Counted from the stretch's first letter, positions 34,357 to 43,713 are shown. The stretch: DNA of 64,000 nt from Lysobacteraceae bacterium SCN 69-320 (GCA_001725155.1 MEFP01000030.1:682001-746000); one strand, 5' to 3'. Numbers and translations: made by a program. The notes: generated from the letters alone by a model not told the origin.

Positions 34357-35942
34357 GCGGCCTGCTCGAACAGCTGCGGCGTCGCGGCCGCGTCGCCGGC
34401 GCCGGCCAGCCCCGGCAGGTCGGGACAGTCGCGCTGCGCCTGGGCCACGATGCCGGCAGCCAGGTTGCGCAGCAGGTCGATGTTGGCGCGGATCTGCGCG
34501 CGCACGCCGGCATCGTCGAGCGGATCGTGCAAGGTGCGATTGAGCTCATGGAACCACGGCAGCCGGCCCTGGTCGAGCATGACCGCACCGTTCGACGGCG
34601 GGTTCCGCGCCATCCAGTGACGGAAGAACTCCTGCATCCTGACGTTCAGCGTGTTCGCCGCTTCGAGTTCGGCGCGCAGGTCGGCGAACAGACGCAGATC
34701 GGTCAGGCGATCCTGGAACACGATCTGGCACAGCACGCCCCAGTAATAGGCGTAGTCCCAGATCACCTTGGTCGACATGACTTCGGCGTCGCCGAACAGC
34801 GCGTACTGGCCGCGGTACAAGGTCATCGTCGATTCGTAGAACGAGAAATACAGCTGCTGGTAGATCTTCGCGTACGGCGCGACCGGCTCGCCGCGGCGAT
34901 CGTGTTCGATCAGCGCGCAGACGTAGTGGTTCGAGATCGCGATGAAGTCGCTGCCGGGCGAATAGAACGGATCGAGGAACACGCCGGCTTCGCCGGTGAT
35001 GGCCCAGCGGTCGCCCGAGAACACCTGCTTGCAGCCGTGCGAGAAGCCGCGCAGGAACTTGAAATCGAGCAGCTTGTCGCGGCGCTTGTCGCATTCGCGC
35101 CAGATCAGCGGCTGGTACTGGCGCAGCCATTCCATGGCCTTGTCGAAGCTGTTCATCGTCTCCAGCGGATGCATGGCCGCATCGCAGACGATGCCGACCG
35201 AATGCGCGCCCGAACCGAGCGGAATCAGCCAGACCCAGTAGCCGGGGCCGCAGAAATGATTGGTCGAACGCCAGCGTTCCGGCGGATCGCATTCCAGGCG
35301 CCAGCGCTCGTCGTTGCACCAGCGGTCGAGTTCGAGCTTGTCGTCGATGCGGAACCAGACCGAGTTCGCGTCGTGGCCGTTGGGTTCGGCCAGATCGAAC
35401 TTGCGCTTGAGGATGTTGGCACGGCCGGCCGCGTCGACGACCCAGCGCGCCCGCGCGACGTGCGTCTCGCCTTCATGCTCGTAGCTGACCGCGTGATCCG
35501 CGCCGCCGGTCGCGATGTCGACGCGGCGCACGACGGCTCCGTCGAGGAATTCGGCGCCGCTGCGCCGCGCTTCCTCGCCGAGGAAATTCTCGAGGATGCC
35601 GCGGTCGAGCTGATACGTGGGCCGCGGAAACACGCGGCGCACGCCGAGTTCGGTCAGCGCCGGCAGGTCTTCGCGGCCTTCGGAATAGAAGAAGCGGAAA
35701 CCGAATTTGCGGATGTGCTGCGAATCGAGGTGCTCGCCGAGCCCGATCACCGTGTCGAAATAGTGCGCGCCGATCTCGACGCTCGACTCGCCGACCTTGT
35801 GCGCCGCCGGCGGCAGCGGGTGCGCGCGCCGTTCGAGCACGCGCACCGCGATGCCCGGAAAGCGCTTGCGCAGTTGCAGCGCGAGGCAGAGGCCGGCGAG
35901 GCCGCCGCCGAGTATGACTACGTCGTGTCGCGTCTCGCTCAT
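34353..35942 (-). CDS. Second halogenase-like FAD oxidoreductase of the pigment locus
   Basis: A 529-residue flavoprotein. It has GGGLAG (about 12-17), an adenine-binding Glu in VLERRAH, KVGESSVEIG (49-58), Lys79 in IRKFGFRFF at the halogenase Lys position, YWVWLIP giving WxWxIP at 236-241, and DPFYSPGSDF near the flavin. These features fit the flavin-dependent halogenase-like group in xanthomonadin loci. The ~150-residue C-terminal helical region is longer than in the first flavoprotein at 17913. The 3' end overlaps the lipoprotein gene. Bromination or chlorination of the aryl head is the expected role; a plain oxidase remains possible. Confidence 0.83.
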   Translation of the reverse strand: MSETRHDVVILGGGLAGLCLALQLRKRFPGIAVRVLERRAHPLPPAAHKVGESSVEIGAHYFDTVIGLGEHLDSQHIRKFGFRFFYSEGREDLPALTELGVRRVFPRPTYQLDRGILENFLGEEARRSGAEFLDGAVVRRVDIATGGADHAVSYEHEGETHVARARWVVDAAGRANILKRKFDLAEPNGHDANSVWFRIDDKLELDRWCNDERWRLECDPPERWRSTNHFCGPGYWVWLIPLGSGAHSVGIVCDAAMHPLETMNSFDKAMEWLRQYQPLIWRECDKRRDKLLDFKFLRGFSHGCKQVFSGDRWAITGEAGVFLDPFYSPGSDFIAISNHYVCALIEHDRRGEPVAPYAKIYQQLYFSFYESTMTLYRGQYALFGDAEVMSTKVIWDYAYYWGVLCQIVFQDRLTDLRLFADLRAELEAANTLNVRMQEFFRHWMARNPPSNGAVMLDQGRLPWFHELNRTLHDPLDDAGVRAQIRANIDLLRNLAAGIVAQAQRDCPDLPGLAGAGDAAATPQLFEQAA

Positions 35943-35966
35943 GGCTTCATCCTTGTTCCTAAGAGG

Positions 35967-37223
35967 CTAGACAGACTGCGTGCCGCGCGCGCCGACCGGC
36001 GCCGCGCTGCGGCCGCGCAGCAGCCACATCAGCAGCGGCGTTGTCATCAGGGTGGTGACCACCGCCATGATCATGAGCATCGTGAAGATCTCGCGGCCGA
36101 TCACGCCGATGTCGAGGCCGATCTTCATGACGATGAGCTCCATGAGGCCGCGCGTATTCATCAGCGAGCCGACGGCCAGCGATTCGCGCCAGGGCATGCC
36201 GCCCAGGCGCGCGCCGATCGCGCTGCCCACCACCTTGCCGACGATCGCGACGAGCAGGATCAGCAGCAGCGCCGAAACGCCCATGCCGACGAACGCGTCG
36301 GGGCTGGTATTGAGTCCGGCCAGCGCGAAGAACACCGGCATCAGCACGATCACGGCGACGTGTTCGAGGCGTTCGACCAGCGTGTCGAGCAGCGCATCGT
36401 CGCGCGGCAGGCAGATGCCGAACAGGAACGCGCCGAACACCGCGTGCAGGTGCAGCCAATGGGTCAGCGCGGCGAACGCGAACGTGACGATCAGCAGCAG
36501 TGCCAGCACCGCGCCGTCGGGCCGGCCGTCACGCGCATGCCGGCGCAGCAGGCTCGCGACGGCCGGGCGCACCAGCGCGAACGCGACGACGCCGAGCACG
36601 ATCAGGCCGCCGAGCGCGCGCGCAAAGCCGTACCAGCCGCTGGCGGCGGCGATCAGCGCGACCACGAGCGCGAGCAGTATCCAGGCCAGCACGTCGGCGA
36701 TCGCTGCCGAGGTCAGGCCGAGCAGGCCCACGGAGCTGCCGGCCAGGCCTTTTTCCTTGAGGATGCGCGCCATGATCGGGAACGCGGTGATGGACATGGA
36801 CACGCCCATGAACAGCGCGAACGGCAGCAGGTCGACGCCGGCCGGCACGAGCTGCGGGTGCAGCCAGGGCGCGATCGCCGCACCGAGCAGGAACGGCAGC
36901 ACGACGCTGGACACGCCGACCCAGGCGGAGGTGCGCAGCTGCGAGGCCACGCTGTTGGGCAGACGCAGCTCGGCGCCGACGATGAACATGAAAAGCACCA
37001 GGCCGATCTCGCTGATGCCGGCCAGCACCGGCAGGCTCTGCGGCGGAAACAGCTGCGCATGCAGGCCCGGCGCAAGGCTGCCGAACAGCAGCGGACCGAG
37101 CGCCAGCCCGGCGATCATCTCGCCGATGACCGGCGGCTGGCCGAAGCCGCGCAGCACGAACGCGAGCAGACGCGACGTGGCGAGGATGACGACGATCTGC
37201 AGCAACAGCAGCGAACTGCCCAT
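35967..37223 (-). CDS. CPA2-type cation:proton antiporter
   Basis: A 418-residue protein with about twelve membrane helices of the Kef/CPA2 family. It shows PPVIGEMIAGLALGP (30-44), LVLFMFIVGAEL, a discontinuous-helix region SITAFPIMARILKEKG, SAAIADVLAWILLA with the Asp used for ion coupling, and GSLMNTRGLMELIV. It lacks a C-terminal RCK/TrkA domain, so it is the short form. Its place between the flavoprotein and glycosyltransferase genes is unusual for pigment loci. A role in pH or ion balance during export is conjecture. Confidence 0.85.
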   Translation of the reverse strand: MGSSLLLLQIVVILATSRLLAFVLRGFGQPPVIGEMIAGLALGPLLFGSLAPGLHAQLFPPQSLPVLAGISEIGLVLFMFIVGAELRLPNSVASQLRTSAWVGVSSVVLPFLLGAAIAPWLHPQLVPAGVDLLPFALFMGVSMSITAFPIMARILKEKGLAGSSVGLLGLTSAAIADVLAWILLALVVALIAAASGWYGFARALGGLIVLGVVAFALVRPAVASLLRRHARDGRPDGAVLALLLIVTFAFAALTHWLHLHAVFGAFLFGICLPRDDALLDTLVERLEHVAVIVLMPVFFALAGLNTSPDAFVGMGVSALLLILLVAIVGKVVGSAIGARLGGMPWRESLAVGSLMNTRGLMELIVMKIGLDIGVIGREIFTMLMIMAVVTTLMTTPLLMWLLRGRSAAPVGARGTQSV

Positions 37224-37225
37224 TT

Positions 37226-38023
37226 CTACGCCCTTTCGACAGCGCCGGCGTCCGGCGGCAAATGCGCTGCGCCGGCATCGGGATCAATGACCTGGATCGG
37301 TATGGTCCGCGCGATCCGATACGTACGCACTACGGAACCGACTTCCACCACGCGGCCGAACACGTGAGAGGTGATGCGGCAGAAATCGCGCAGCGGCTTG
37401 AAATGGCTGCGGCGGAATTCGCCGGCATAGCGCACCTGGATCGGCACGGCGGCCACGCGCGTGCCGAGACGGCGCGCGGCTTCGATCAGGATGTCGGCCT
37501 CGAACACGAAGCCCTGCGGCGCGACGTCGACGGCCAGCGCGACCACGTCGCGCGGATACCAGCGCTGCCCGCTCTGCGAGTCGACGAGGCGCTGGCCGAC
37601 GGCCCAGGCGATGCCCCAGTCGGCGATGTCGTTGGCGATGCGGCGGATCTTCGGCTGGCGTTCGCGACCGACCAGGCGCGCGCCGACGACGATGTGTCCC
37701 GGCAGGCCCGCGGCCACGCGCAGGATGCGCGGAATGTCGCCGAACCAGTGCTGGCCGTCGCCGTCCATGGTCAGCACGCCGTCGACGTCGAGTTCCAGCG
37801 CGCGGCGGAAGCCCGCGCGCAGCGCATTGCCCTTGCCGCCGGGCCGGTCGTGGCGGATCAGCTGGATCGGCAGATCGTGCAGCGCGGCGACGGTGCCGTC
37901 GCTGGAACCGTCGTCGACGACGATCACGTGCGGCGAATACTGCAGCGCGCCCTCGACGATCGCGCGGATTGCGCGCTCCTCGTTGAGGCACGGAATCAGT
38001 ATGGCGGCGCGCAGTGCAGTCAT
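37226..38023 (-). CDS. Family 2 glycosyltransferase of the pigment locus
   Basis: A 265-residue GT-A enzyme. It has AILIPCLNEERAI (7-19), VIVVDDGSSDGT (about 33-45), the metal-binding LTMDGDGQHW (about 85-94) and DSQSGQRWYP (about 148). C-terminal segments follow that could touch the membrane. Dolichol-phosphate-like GT2 proteins occur in xanthomonadin and aryl-polyene loci and may glycosylate the polyene lipid; the sugar is unknown. ATG 38023 overlaps the stop of the upstream synthase-like gene (ATGA), indicating coupling. Confidence 0.83.
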   Translation of the reverse strand: MTALRAAILIPCLNEERAIRAIVEGALQYSPHVIVVDDGSSDGTVAALHDLPIQLIRHDRPGGKGNALRAGFRRALELDVDGVLTMDGDGQHWFGDIPRILRVAAGLPGHIVVGARLVGRERQPKIRRIANDIADWGIAWAVGQRLVDSQSGQRWYPRDVVALAVDVAPQGFVFEADILIEAARRLGTRVAAVPIQVRYAGEFRRSHFKPLRDFCRITSHVFGRVVEVGSVVRTYRIARTIPIQVIDPDAGAAHLPPDAGAVERA

Positions 38024-38811
38024 GGCGTCACCTGCAGCTGCAGCGCGAACGGCGCGCCGGCACTCAGACGCAGGCTGCGCGGCTGCGCGCCGGCGAGCGC
38101 CTGCAGCAGCGGCAGGCCGGCCGCGGCGGCATTGCGCGCGCGCAGCGCCTCCATCCAGCCATCGGTCGTTTCGGCCGGCGCGTGGCCGGCGCGGCGCAGC
38201 CGCAGCTGCGCGCCGGCGCCGTTCGCCGCCGGCGCCAGTACCAGCGCCAGCGCGAAACCGCAGTCGAACGGCACGACCGATCGCAGCGGTCCGACCGAGG
38301 CCGCGTCGTAGGCGACGAACAGCACCGGCGCATCGCCGTCGACGGTCTGCACGGCGGCCTCGAACAGGCCGCCGCCGACGCTGTCGGTCCAGGCGCTCAG
38401 CGCCGTCGACGGCGCACGGCAGCCGGTCGCGATGCTCCAGTAGCCCACGGCGGCGTTGTGTACGGAATTGTGGAACTTGGTCGGCGACAGCTCGCGCGGC
38501 GTGCTGGCCAGGGTCGCGCACATGTAGTCGGTGATCGCGATGTCACCCTGGGTGGAGCTGAATACGCAGGGCAGCTGCGCCGGATCGGCAGCGGCCATCG
38601 CGCAGGCCTCCGCCGCGGCCTGGGCGGCATAGAGCACGGTATCGGGCGCGCGACGGCGCTCGGCCGCGGGCAGCAGCGGCGGCGCCGGCTTGGGCGCGTC
38701 GCCGGCTGCGGGCGGCTGATCGCCGCGCAGCAGCGCGCTGGCCTGTTCCCAGCCGCACAGGCCGGGTCCGTAGACACCGATGCCGGTCACGCGTACGGCG
38801 AGCTCGCTCAT
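38020..38811 (-). CDS. Ketosynthase-like chain-length-factor protein
   Basis: A 263-residue protein of the short ketoacyl-synthase type (PF13723-like). It has TGIGVYGPGLCGWEQ at the start, CVFSSTQGDIAITDYM, the conserved FHNSVHNAAVGYWSIATG, and then PSTALSA where a KS would place its nucleophilic Cys. The Cys is absent, so it is probably a non-catalytic partner, as chain-length factors are in type II systems. It overlaps both the ketosynthase gene upstream (38808-38811) and the glycosyltransferase gene downstream. It is likely to form a heterodimer with the protein at 38808-40055 and set polyene length (inference). Confidence 0.8.
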   Translation of the reverse strand: MSELAVRVTGIGVYGPGLCGWEQASALLRGDQPPAAGDAPKPAPPLLPAAERRRAPDTVLYAAQAAAEACAMAAADPAQLPCVFSSTQGDIAITDYMCATLASTPRELSPTKFHNSVHNAAVGYWSIATGCRAPSTALSAWTDSVGGGLFEAAVQTVDGDAPVLFVAYDAASVGPLRSVVPFDCGFALALVLAPAANGAGAQLRLRRAGHAPAETTDGWMEALRARNAAAAGLPLLQALAGAQPRSLRLSAGAPFALQLQVTP

Positions 38812-40055
38812 GCGCGGCCTCCGCGTCCGAACACGAGCACGGCGTTGTTGCCGCCGAAGCCGAACGACGAGGACAGCGCGATCTGCGGCGCGCTCGCGAC
38901 GTTGTCCAGCGCGAGCTGCGGACCGCAGAGCGGGTCCGGGTTGCTGCAGTTGAGCGTGCCCGGAATGAATTCCTGCTCCAGCGCGATAAGACAGGCCACC
39001 GCCTCGACGATGCCGGCCGCACCGAGCGTATGCCCGGTCCAGCCCTTGGTCGAACTCGCGCGCGTCGCGGCCGGAAACACCTCGGCGACGACGGTCGCCT
39101 CGACCGCGTCGTTGGCCGGCGTGGCCGTGCCATGCATGTTGACGTAGTCGACTGCGGACGCGTCCAGCGCGGCGCGCTGCAGCGCATCGGCAATCGCCAG
39201 GCGCGCGCCGAGACCCTGCGGGTGCGGCGAAGACATGTGGTGTGCATCGCTGGATTCGCCCCAGCCGCGCAGCAGCGGCGCGGCGCGCCCGGCGACCGCG
39301 GTGCGTTCGAGCAGGGCGAAGCCGGCGGCCTCGCCGATGGAGATGCCGCGGCGCGCGACGTCGAACGGCCGGCACGGCGCGTCGGAAACCAGCTGCAGGG
39401 CGTTGAAACCGAACAGCACGCTGCCGCACAGCGTGTCGACGCCGCCGACCACGGCCGCATCGGCCCAGCCCAGGCGGATCAGGCGCTCGGCCTGGGCGAA
39501 AACCTTCGCGCTGGACGAGCAGGCCGTCGCGACGGTGCAGGCCGGCCCGGCCGTGCCGAGCACGCCCTGCACGAAGGCCACCAGCGAATGCGGCGCATGC
39601 AGCAGGAAATTGCGGTATGACGGCGCGAAGCTGCCGTCGGCGGTCAGTCCGCAGTAGGCCTCTTCGGTCGCGCCTATGCTCGCGGTCGACGTGCCGAGCA
39701 CGACGGCGACGCGGTCGGCGCCGTAGCGCTGCACGGCCGCGCGGGCCGCATCGAGAAAGCCGTCCTCGTTGAGGCCGATCCAGGCCAGGCGGTTGTTGCG
39801 GCAGTCGATCGCGGCGAACTCGGCCGGCACGGCCGTGTCCTCGATGCCGTCGACGCGACCTATCCAGCAGTCCAGCGGCTCGCTGCCGAAGTCATTTCTG
39901 CGCAGACCGCCGCGGCGCTCGCGCAGCGCGCGGGCAAAGGCCACGACGCCGCGGCCGGCGGCGGAAGTGGCGGTATGGGCCGTCACGGCCAGCGGAGGGA
40001 TCGGTGTCGGCAAGCGCAACGTACCTGGAAGTCGGGGGAAATCGCCGGCTTGCAT
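38808..40055 (-). CDS. Beta-ketoacyl-ACP synthase of the aryl-polyene pathway
   Basis: A 415-residue FabF-type ketosynthase with the complete triad: Cys179 in TVATACSSSAK, His308 in NMHGTATPAND and His342 in TKGWTGHTLGAAG. It also has the C-terminal SSSFGFGGNNAVLVF. It would elongate the hydroxybenzoyl-ACP starter with malonyl units. It is the first gene of a leftward run with 4-bp overlaps to the chain-length-factor-like gene, whose stop overlaps the glycosyltransferase start. The 61-bp divergent spacer to the YdcF-like gene should hold its promoter. Three in-frame residues more or less at the start would not affect the fold. Confidence 0.92.
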   Translation of the reverse strand: MQAGDFPRLPGTLRLPTPIPPLAVTAHTATSAAGRGVVAFARALRERRGGLRRNDFGSEPLDCWIGRVDGIEDTAVPAEFAAIDCRNNRLAWIGLNEDGFLDAARAAVQRYGADRVAVVLGTSTASIGATEEAYCGLTADGSFAPSYRNFLLHAPHSLVAFVQGVLGTAGPACTVATACSSSAKVFAQAERLIRLGWADAAVVGGVDTLCGSVLFGFNALQLVSDAPCRPFDVARRGISIGEAAGFALLERTAVAGRAAPLLRGWGESSDAHHMSSPHPQGLGARLAIADALQRAALDASAVDYVNMHGTATPANDAVEATVVAEVFPAATRASSTKGWTGHTLGAAGIVEAVACLIALEQEFIPGTLNCSNPDPLCGPQLALDNVASAPQIALSSSFGFGGNNAVLVFGRGGRA

Positions 40056-40116
40056 GGCCGGGGCGCACGACTATACAACGGCGTCTGGGTTCAGGAAGCC
40101 TCACTCCCGCGCGCCG

Positions 40117-40812
40117 ATGACCTCCACCTATTCGCCGTTTCGAGACGGCCCCTGGCGCCATCTCGGCGACCGCGACGTCTGGCATTCGCTGGGCGTGAGC
40201 GCCGCGGCCGTCCTGCTCAGCGGTGGCCTGCTCTGGCTGTATTTCTTCCTGCGTACCGTGATCCTGGCCAGCCGCGCGCCGCTGCGGCCGCCCGATGAGG
40301 ACACGACGGTATTGCTGTTCGGCAAGCGCCTGGCCGGCGAACGCATCGACGCCGACTATGCCGCGCGCATCGAACGCGCCTGGGCGCTGTACCGGGAACA
40401 TCCGCGCGCCCTGCTGCTGCTCGGCGGCCGCACCGGTGCCGGCCTCAGCGAGGCCGCCGCGGCCTTGCACTGCCTGCGCGAATGCGGCTTGCCGGCCGAC
40501 GCCGACGTGCGCTGCGAGGACGCCTCGACCGATACGCTGGAGAATCTGCGCAATGCGCGCGAACTGCTCGGCGAAGCCAGCACGGCGCGCGTCGCGCTGG
40601 TCAGCAGCCGCTATCACCTGCCGCGCTGCCTGCTGCTGGCCGAATCGCTGGGTCTGCGCGCCGACGTCGTCGCGGCCGAGCCGCGCCTGCGCTGGAACGC
40701 CGGCCTGCTCGTGCGGCTGGCGCTGGAAGCCAGCTACTGCCTGTGGCTGGACGTGGGCCGGCGCTGGGCCCGGCTTATCGGCCACAGCCGCATGGTCGGC
40801 CGCGTGACCTGA
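40117..40812 (+). CDS. YdcF/ElyC-like DUF218 membrane protein
   Basis: A 231-residue protein with one membrane helix (about 25-48) and a DUF218 domain: VLLFGKRLAGERID, LLLLGGRTGAGLSEA, DASTDTLENLRNARELLG and ALVSSRYHLPRCLLLA. DUF218 proteins such as ElyC and SanA act in envelope maintenance and lipid-carrier metabolism, with an unknown reaction. It is divergent from the ketosynthase operon. An upstream in-frame ATG exists, but the ATG at 40117 gives the natural membrane-anchor topology. Confidence 0.82.
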   Translation: MTSTYSPFRDGPWRHLGDRDVWHSLGVSAAAVLLSGGLLWLYFFLRTVILASRAPLRPPDEDTTVLLFGKRLAGERIDADYAARIERAWALYREHPRALLLLGGRTGAGLSEAAAALHCLRECGLPADADVRCEDASTDTLENLRNARELLGEASTARVALVSSRYHLPRCLLLAESLGLRADVVAAEPRLRWNAGLLVRLALEASYCLWLDVGRRWARLIGHSRMVGRVT

Positions 40813-40896
40813 GCATGCCGGCCGATTGCCGGTCCGGGCCGCGCCGCCTACCATGCGCGGCGGGCCGCCCGGCTCGCCTTCGATGGAGCGAAAAAA

Positions 40897-41292
40897 ATGC
40901 TGCGTAATAGATTTGTAATTATTTTACTTATGCCGATCCTGCTGCTGCTCGCCGGCTGGCGCGAGGCGCCGCTGGTCAACCCCGATCCGATCGCGATCCC
41001 GGCCAAGGTCAGCAGCACCGAAGTCGGCAAGATCATCAAGAAGGCGCTGGTCGGACGCAAATGGATCGTGTCCGAGGACAAGCCCGGCGCGATCAAGGCG
41101 ACCCTGCTGGTGCGCGAGCACAAGGCGCGCATCGCGATCGACTGGAACGCCAAGGACATCCGCATCAGCTACATCGACTCGGAAAACCTCAATTACGAGG
41201 AAAAGAACGGCAAGAAGCTGATCCACCAGAACTACAACAGCTGGATCAACAACCTCGTCGTCGACATCAGCGGCGAACTCACGCTGCTGTGA
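40897..41292 (+). CDS. Exported or membrane-anchored protein with a degenerate lipobox
   Basis: A 131-residue protein. Its N-terminus LRNRFVIILLMPILLLLAG is a typical lipoprotein signal, but the residue after LLLAG is Trp (TGG) instead of the Cys (TGC or TGT) that would be lipidated. The mature part, with NPDPIAIPAKVSSTEVGKII and ARIAIDWNAKDIRISYID, resembles small hypothetical lipoproteins of this order (from memory). The first ten codons are strikingly AT-rich (AGA, TTA, ATT, GTA), unlike the rest, which may ease initiation. GGAG lies 9-12 nt before ATG 40897. Function unknown. Confidence 0.75.
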   Translation: MLRNRFVIILLMPILLLLAGWREAPLVNPDPIAIPAKVSSTEVGKIIKKALVGRKWIVSEDKPGAIKATLLVREHKARIAIDWNAKDIRISYIDSENLNYEEKNGKKLIHQNYNSWINNLVVDISGELTLL

Positions 41293-41418
41293 CTCCCGGC
41301 GCGGGAGCCCGGCGCCTGCGCCGCTCCCGCACCCAAGCCGCATTCCGCCGCGGCGGATCCGGCGCCGGCCCCGGCGCCGCGATCCGGCCGCCCGCAACCG
41401 CCAGCCGCCTGCCCCGTC

Positions 41419-42324
41419 ATGACCGATACCGCCGTCTCCCGCATGCAAACCTTCCTGCACGGCCTGCAGGACCGCATCTGCGCCGCGCTCGAACAGGCCG
41501 ACGGCCAGGCGCGCTTCGTCGAAGATGCCTGGCAGCGCGCCGAAGGCGGCGGAGGGCGCTCGCGCGTACTCAAGCAGGGCGCGCTGTTCGAGCAGGCCGG
41601 CGTGGGCTTTTCGCGCGTGCACGGCGAACGCATGCCGCCATCGGCGACGGCGCAGCGGCCCGAGCTCGTCGGCCGCAGCTGGAGCGCGCTCGGCGTCTCG
41701 CTGGTGCTGCATCCGCACAATCCCTACGTGCCGACCACGCACATGAATGTGCGCTACTTCGAGGCGCACAAGCCCGACGCCGAACCGGTCTGGTGGTTCG
41801 GCGGCGGCTTCGATCTGACCCCGTTCTATCCGTTCGACGAGGACGTGCGCCACTGGCACGAAGTCGCGCGCGCCGCCTGCGCGCCTTACGGCGAGGCGGT
41901 CTATCCGCGCTACAAGCGCTGGTGCGACGAGTATTTCTTCCTCAAGCACCGCAACGAGACCCGCGGCGTCGGCGGCCTGTTCTACGACGATCTCAACGAA
42001 GGCGGCTTCGAACGCTGCTTCGCGCTGACCCAATCTGTCGGCAACGCCTTCCTCGACGCCTATCTGCCGATCCTCCAGCGCCGCCGCGACCACGCCTACG
42101 GCGAGCGCGAACGCGAGTTCCAGCTGTACCGGCGCGGCCGCTACGTCGAGTTCAACCTGGTCTGGGACCGCGGCACCCTGTTCGGCCTGCAGTCGGGCGG
42201 GCGCACCGAATCCATTCTCATGAGCCTGCCGCCGCGCGTGCGCTTCGAATACGGCTATCAGCCCGAACCCGGCAGCGCCGAGGCGCGTCTGGCCGACTAT
42301 CTGGTGCCGCGGGACTGGCTCTGA
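41419..42324 (+). CDS. hemF: Oxygen-dependent coproporphyrinogen III oxidase
   Basis: 301 residues, the normal HemF length. It converts coproporphyrinogen III to protoporphyrinogen IX with O2 in haem synthesis. Family blocks in order: [56 protein letters not shown] with the essential Asp, [48 protein letters not shown] and ESILMSLPP. The stop overlaps a CTG that is the best start for the next gene. Confidence 0.97.
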   Translation: MTDTAVSRMQTFLHGLQDRICAALEQADGQARFVEDAWQRAEGGGGRSRVLKQGALFEQAGVGFSRVHGERMPPSATAQRPELVGRSWSALGVSLVLHPHNPYVPTTHMNVRYFEAHKPDAEPVWWFGGGFDLTPFYPFDEDVRHWHEVARAACAPYGEAVYPRYKRWCDEYFFLKHRNETRGVGGLFYDDLNEGGFERCFALTQSVGNAFLDAYLPILQRRRDHAYGEREREFQLYRRGRYVEFNLVWDRGTLFGLQSGGRTESILMSLPPRVRFEYGYQPEPGSAEARLADYLVPRDWL

Positions 42325-43643
42325 CCCGCCTGCGCCACGCACTGCTCGCGCTGTCGCTGCTGCTGGCCGGTGCGCCGGCCGAGGCCGGCCGCGTGCGGCT
42401 CGTGCTCGACAACGGCTACGTGCTGCGTTTGAACGCCGACGGCAGTGCCTTCGACGGCGAGTTCGGCAAGCTCGCCCTGCGCGGCGGACAGCGCATCCAT
42501 GCGATCGAGCCCGACTACGCGACGGGCCGGCTCTACGTGACCCTCGACGGGCCGCCGCCGAACTATCTGACCCAGGTTCACGATCTGGCCAGCCTCGAGT
42601 TGCTCGACAGCCTCGACGGCGTGGTGGCGGTCTACGTGCCCGACGAACGCAAGGCCAGGACCGTGCTGATGCGCCGCTACCAGCGACGCGACGACCGGGG
42701 CTATACCAACGCCAGCCTGATGCCGGAGGAACTGGCGATCAGCGGCGACCTGCAATGGCAGCGGCGCGACCGCCGCCATCCTGCCAAAGTGCTGACCGCG
42801 GGCCCCGACGAAGCCAATCTGGCCCTGCCGCGCTGCGATCTCGGCGGCAGCCTGCCGTTCCTGACGGCGAATCCGTACTGGCGGCTGGACCGCCATTTCG
42901 CGCCCGCGAGCCTGCCGGGCTTCAAGGCCGCGCGCGAACGCATTCCGCAGAGCCGGCAATGGCGCGTCGTCCAGGCCTGCCTCGACGACGGCCAGACGCT
43001 GGAGACGGTCGGCGACATGGACCCGCAGTCACGCGAACCCGAGGCACTCTACAAGGTCAGCGCGCTGGAGCGACGCCGCGGTGAACAGGTGTTCGCCCGC
43101 TACGAAACCCCGGCGACATTGCTGCCGGTAGCGGCGGAACAGGAAGCGCGCCGCCTCGGCCACGACGGGCGCCGGATCGCGCTGATCGGTCTCGGCGTGG
43201 TGCTGGACCTGACCGAGGGCACGCTTGTGAACGCACGCATCGCAGGCCCGCCATGGCTCACGCGCTCGGCCGACGGCGAGACGCTGTACGGCCTGCCGCG
43301 CCACTATGTCTACCGCAGCATCGCCACCGACAATTATCTGGTCGGCAGCTCGCCAGTCTTCACCGGCGGCGTGGACCGGCTGTCGGTCGCCGGTGGTCAC
43401 GTGCGCCGCGACAAGCTGCCGCTACCGGCCGAACTGCAGGATCTGCTGGCGCAGCAGGACGCGCAGTCCCGGGCCTTTCGCGAGCGGCTGGAACGGCTCG
43501 GCAGCGCCGATACGGAACCGTCTGCCGATGGCGACGGCACCGATGCGGAAACGGCCGTGCCGGAAGAAACCGAGCCCGCACTGACGCCATTGCAGCAACG
43601 GCTCGGGCAGTGGATCACGATCATCGGCGTGCTCGACGACTGA
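42321..43643 (+). CDS. Exported protein of unknown function, probable CTG start
   Basis: About 440 residues in a frame open well upstream of the biological start. The signal-peptide-like [22 protein letters not shown] directly follows the hemF stop and no ATG, GTG or TTG is near. CTG 42321 overlaps the hemF TGA (CTGA), so translation by coupling from a rare CTG is the simplest reading. The mature part is beta-rich with [17 protein letters not shown] and [17 protein letters not shown], suggesting a propeller, and ends in an acidic Glu/Thr-rich tail (about 400-425). The function is unknown; the hemF link may be only positional. Confidence 0.68.
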   Translation: MTRLRHALLALSLLLAGAPAEAGRVRLVLDNGYVLRLNADGSAFDGEFGKLALRGGQRIHAIEPDYATGRLYVTLDGPPPNYLTQVHDLASLELLDSLDGVVAVYVPDERKARTVLMRRYQRRDDRGYTNASLMPEELAISGDLQWQRRDRRHPAKVLTAGPDEANLALPRCDLGGSLPFLTANPYWRLDRHFAPASLPGFKAARERIPQSRQWRVVQACLDDGQTLETVGDMDPQSREPEALYKVSALERRRGEQVFARYETPATLLPVAAEQEARRLGHDGRRIALIGLGVVLDLTEGTLVNARIAGPPWLTRSADGETLYGLPRHYVYRSIATDNYLVGSSPVFTGGVDRLSVAGGHVRRDKLPLPAELQDLLAQQDAQSRAFRERLERLGSADTEPSADGDGTDAETAVPEETEPALTPLQQRLGQWITIIGVLDD

Positions 43644-43713
43644 AAGCACCGCGCCGCCGGGGCACGAAACCTGCACTATTCGGGAAGGATCGGCTAGGCT
43701 TGCCGGTCATCGC

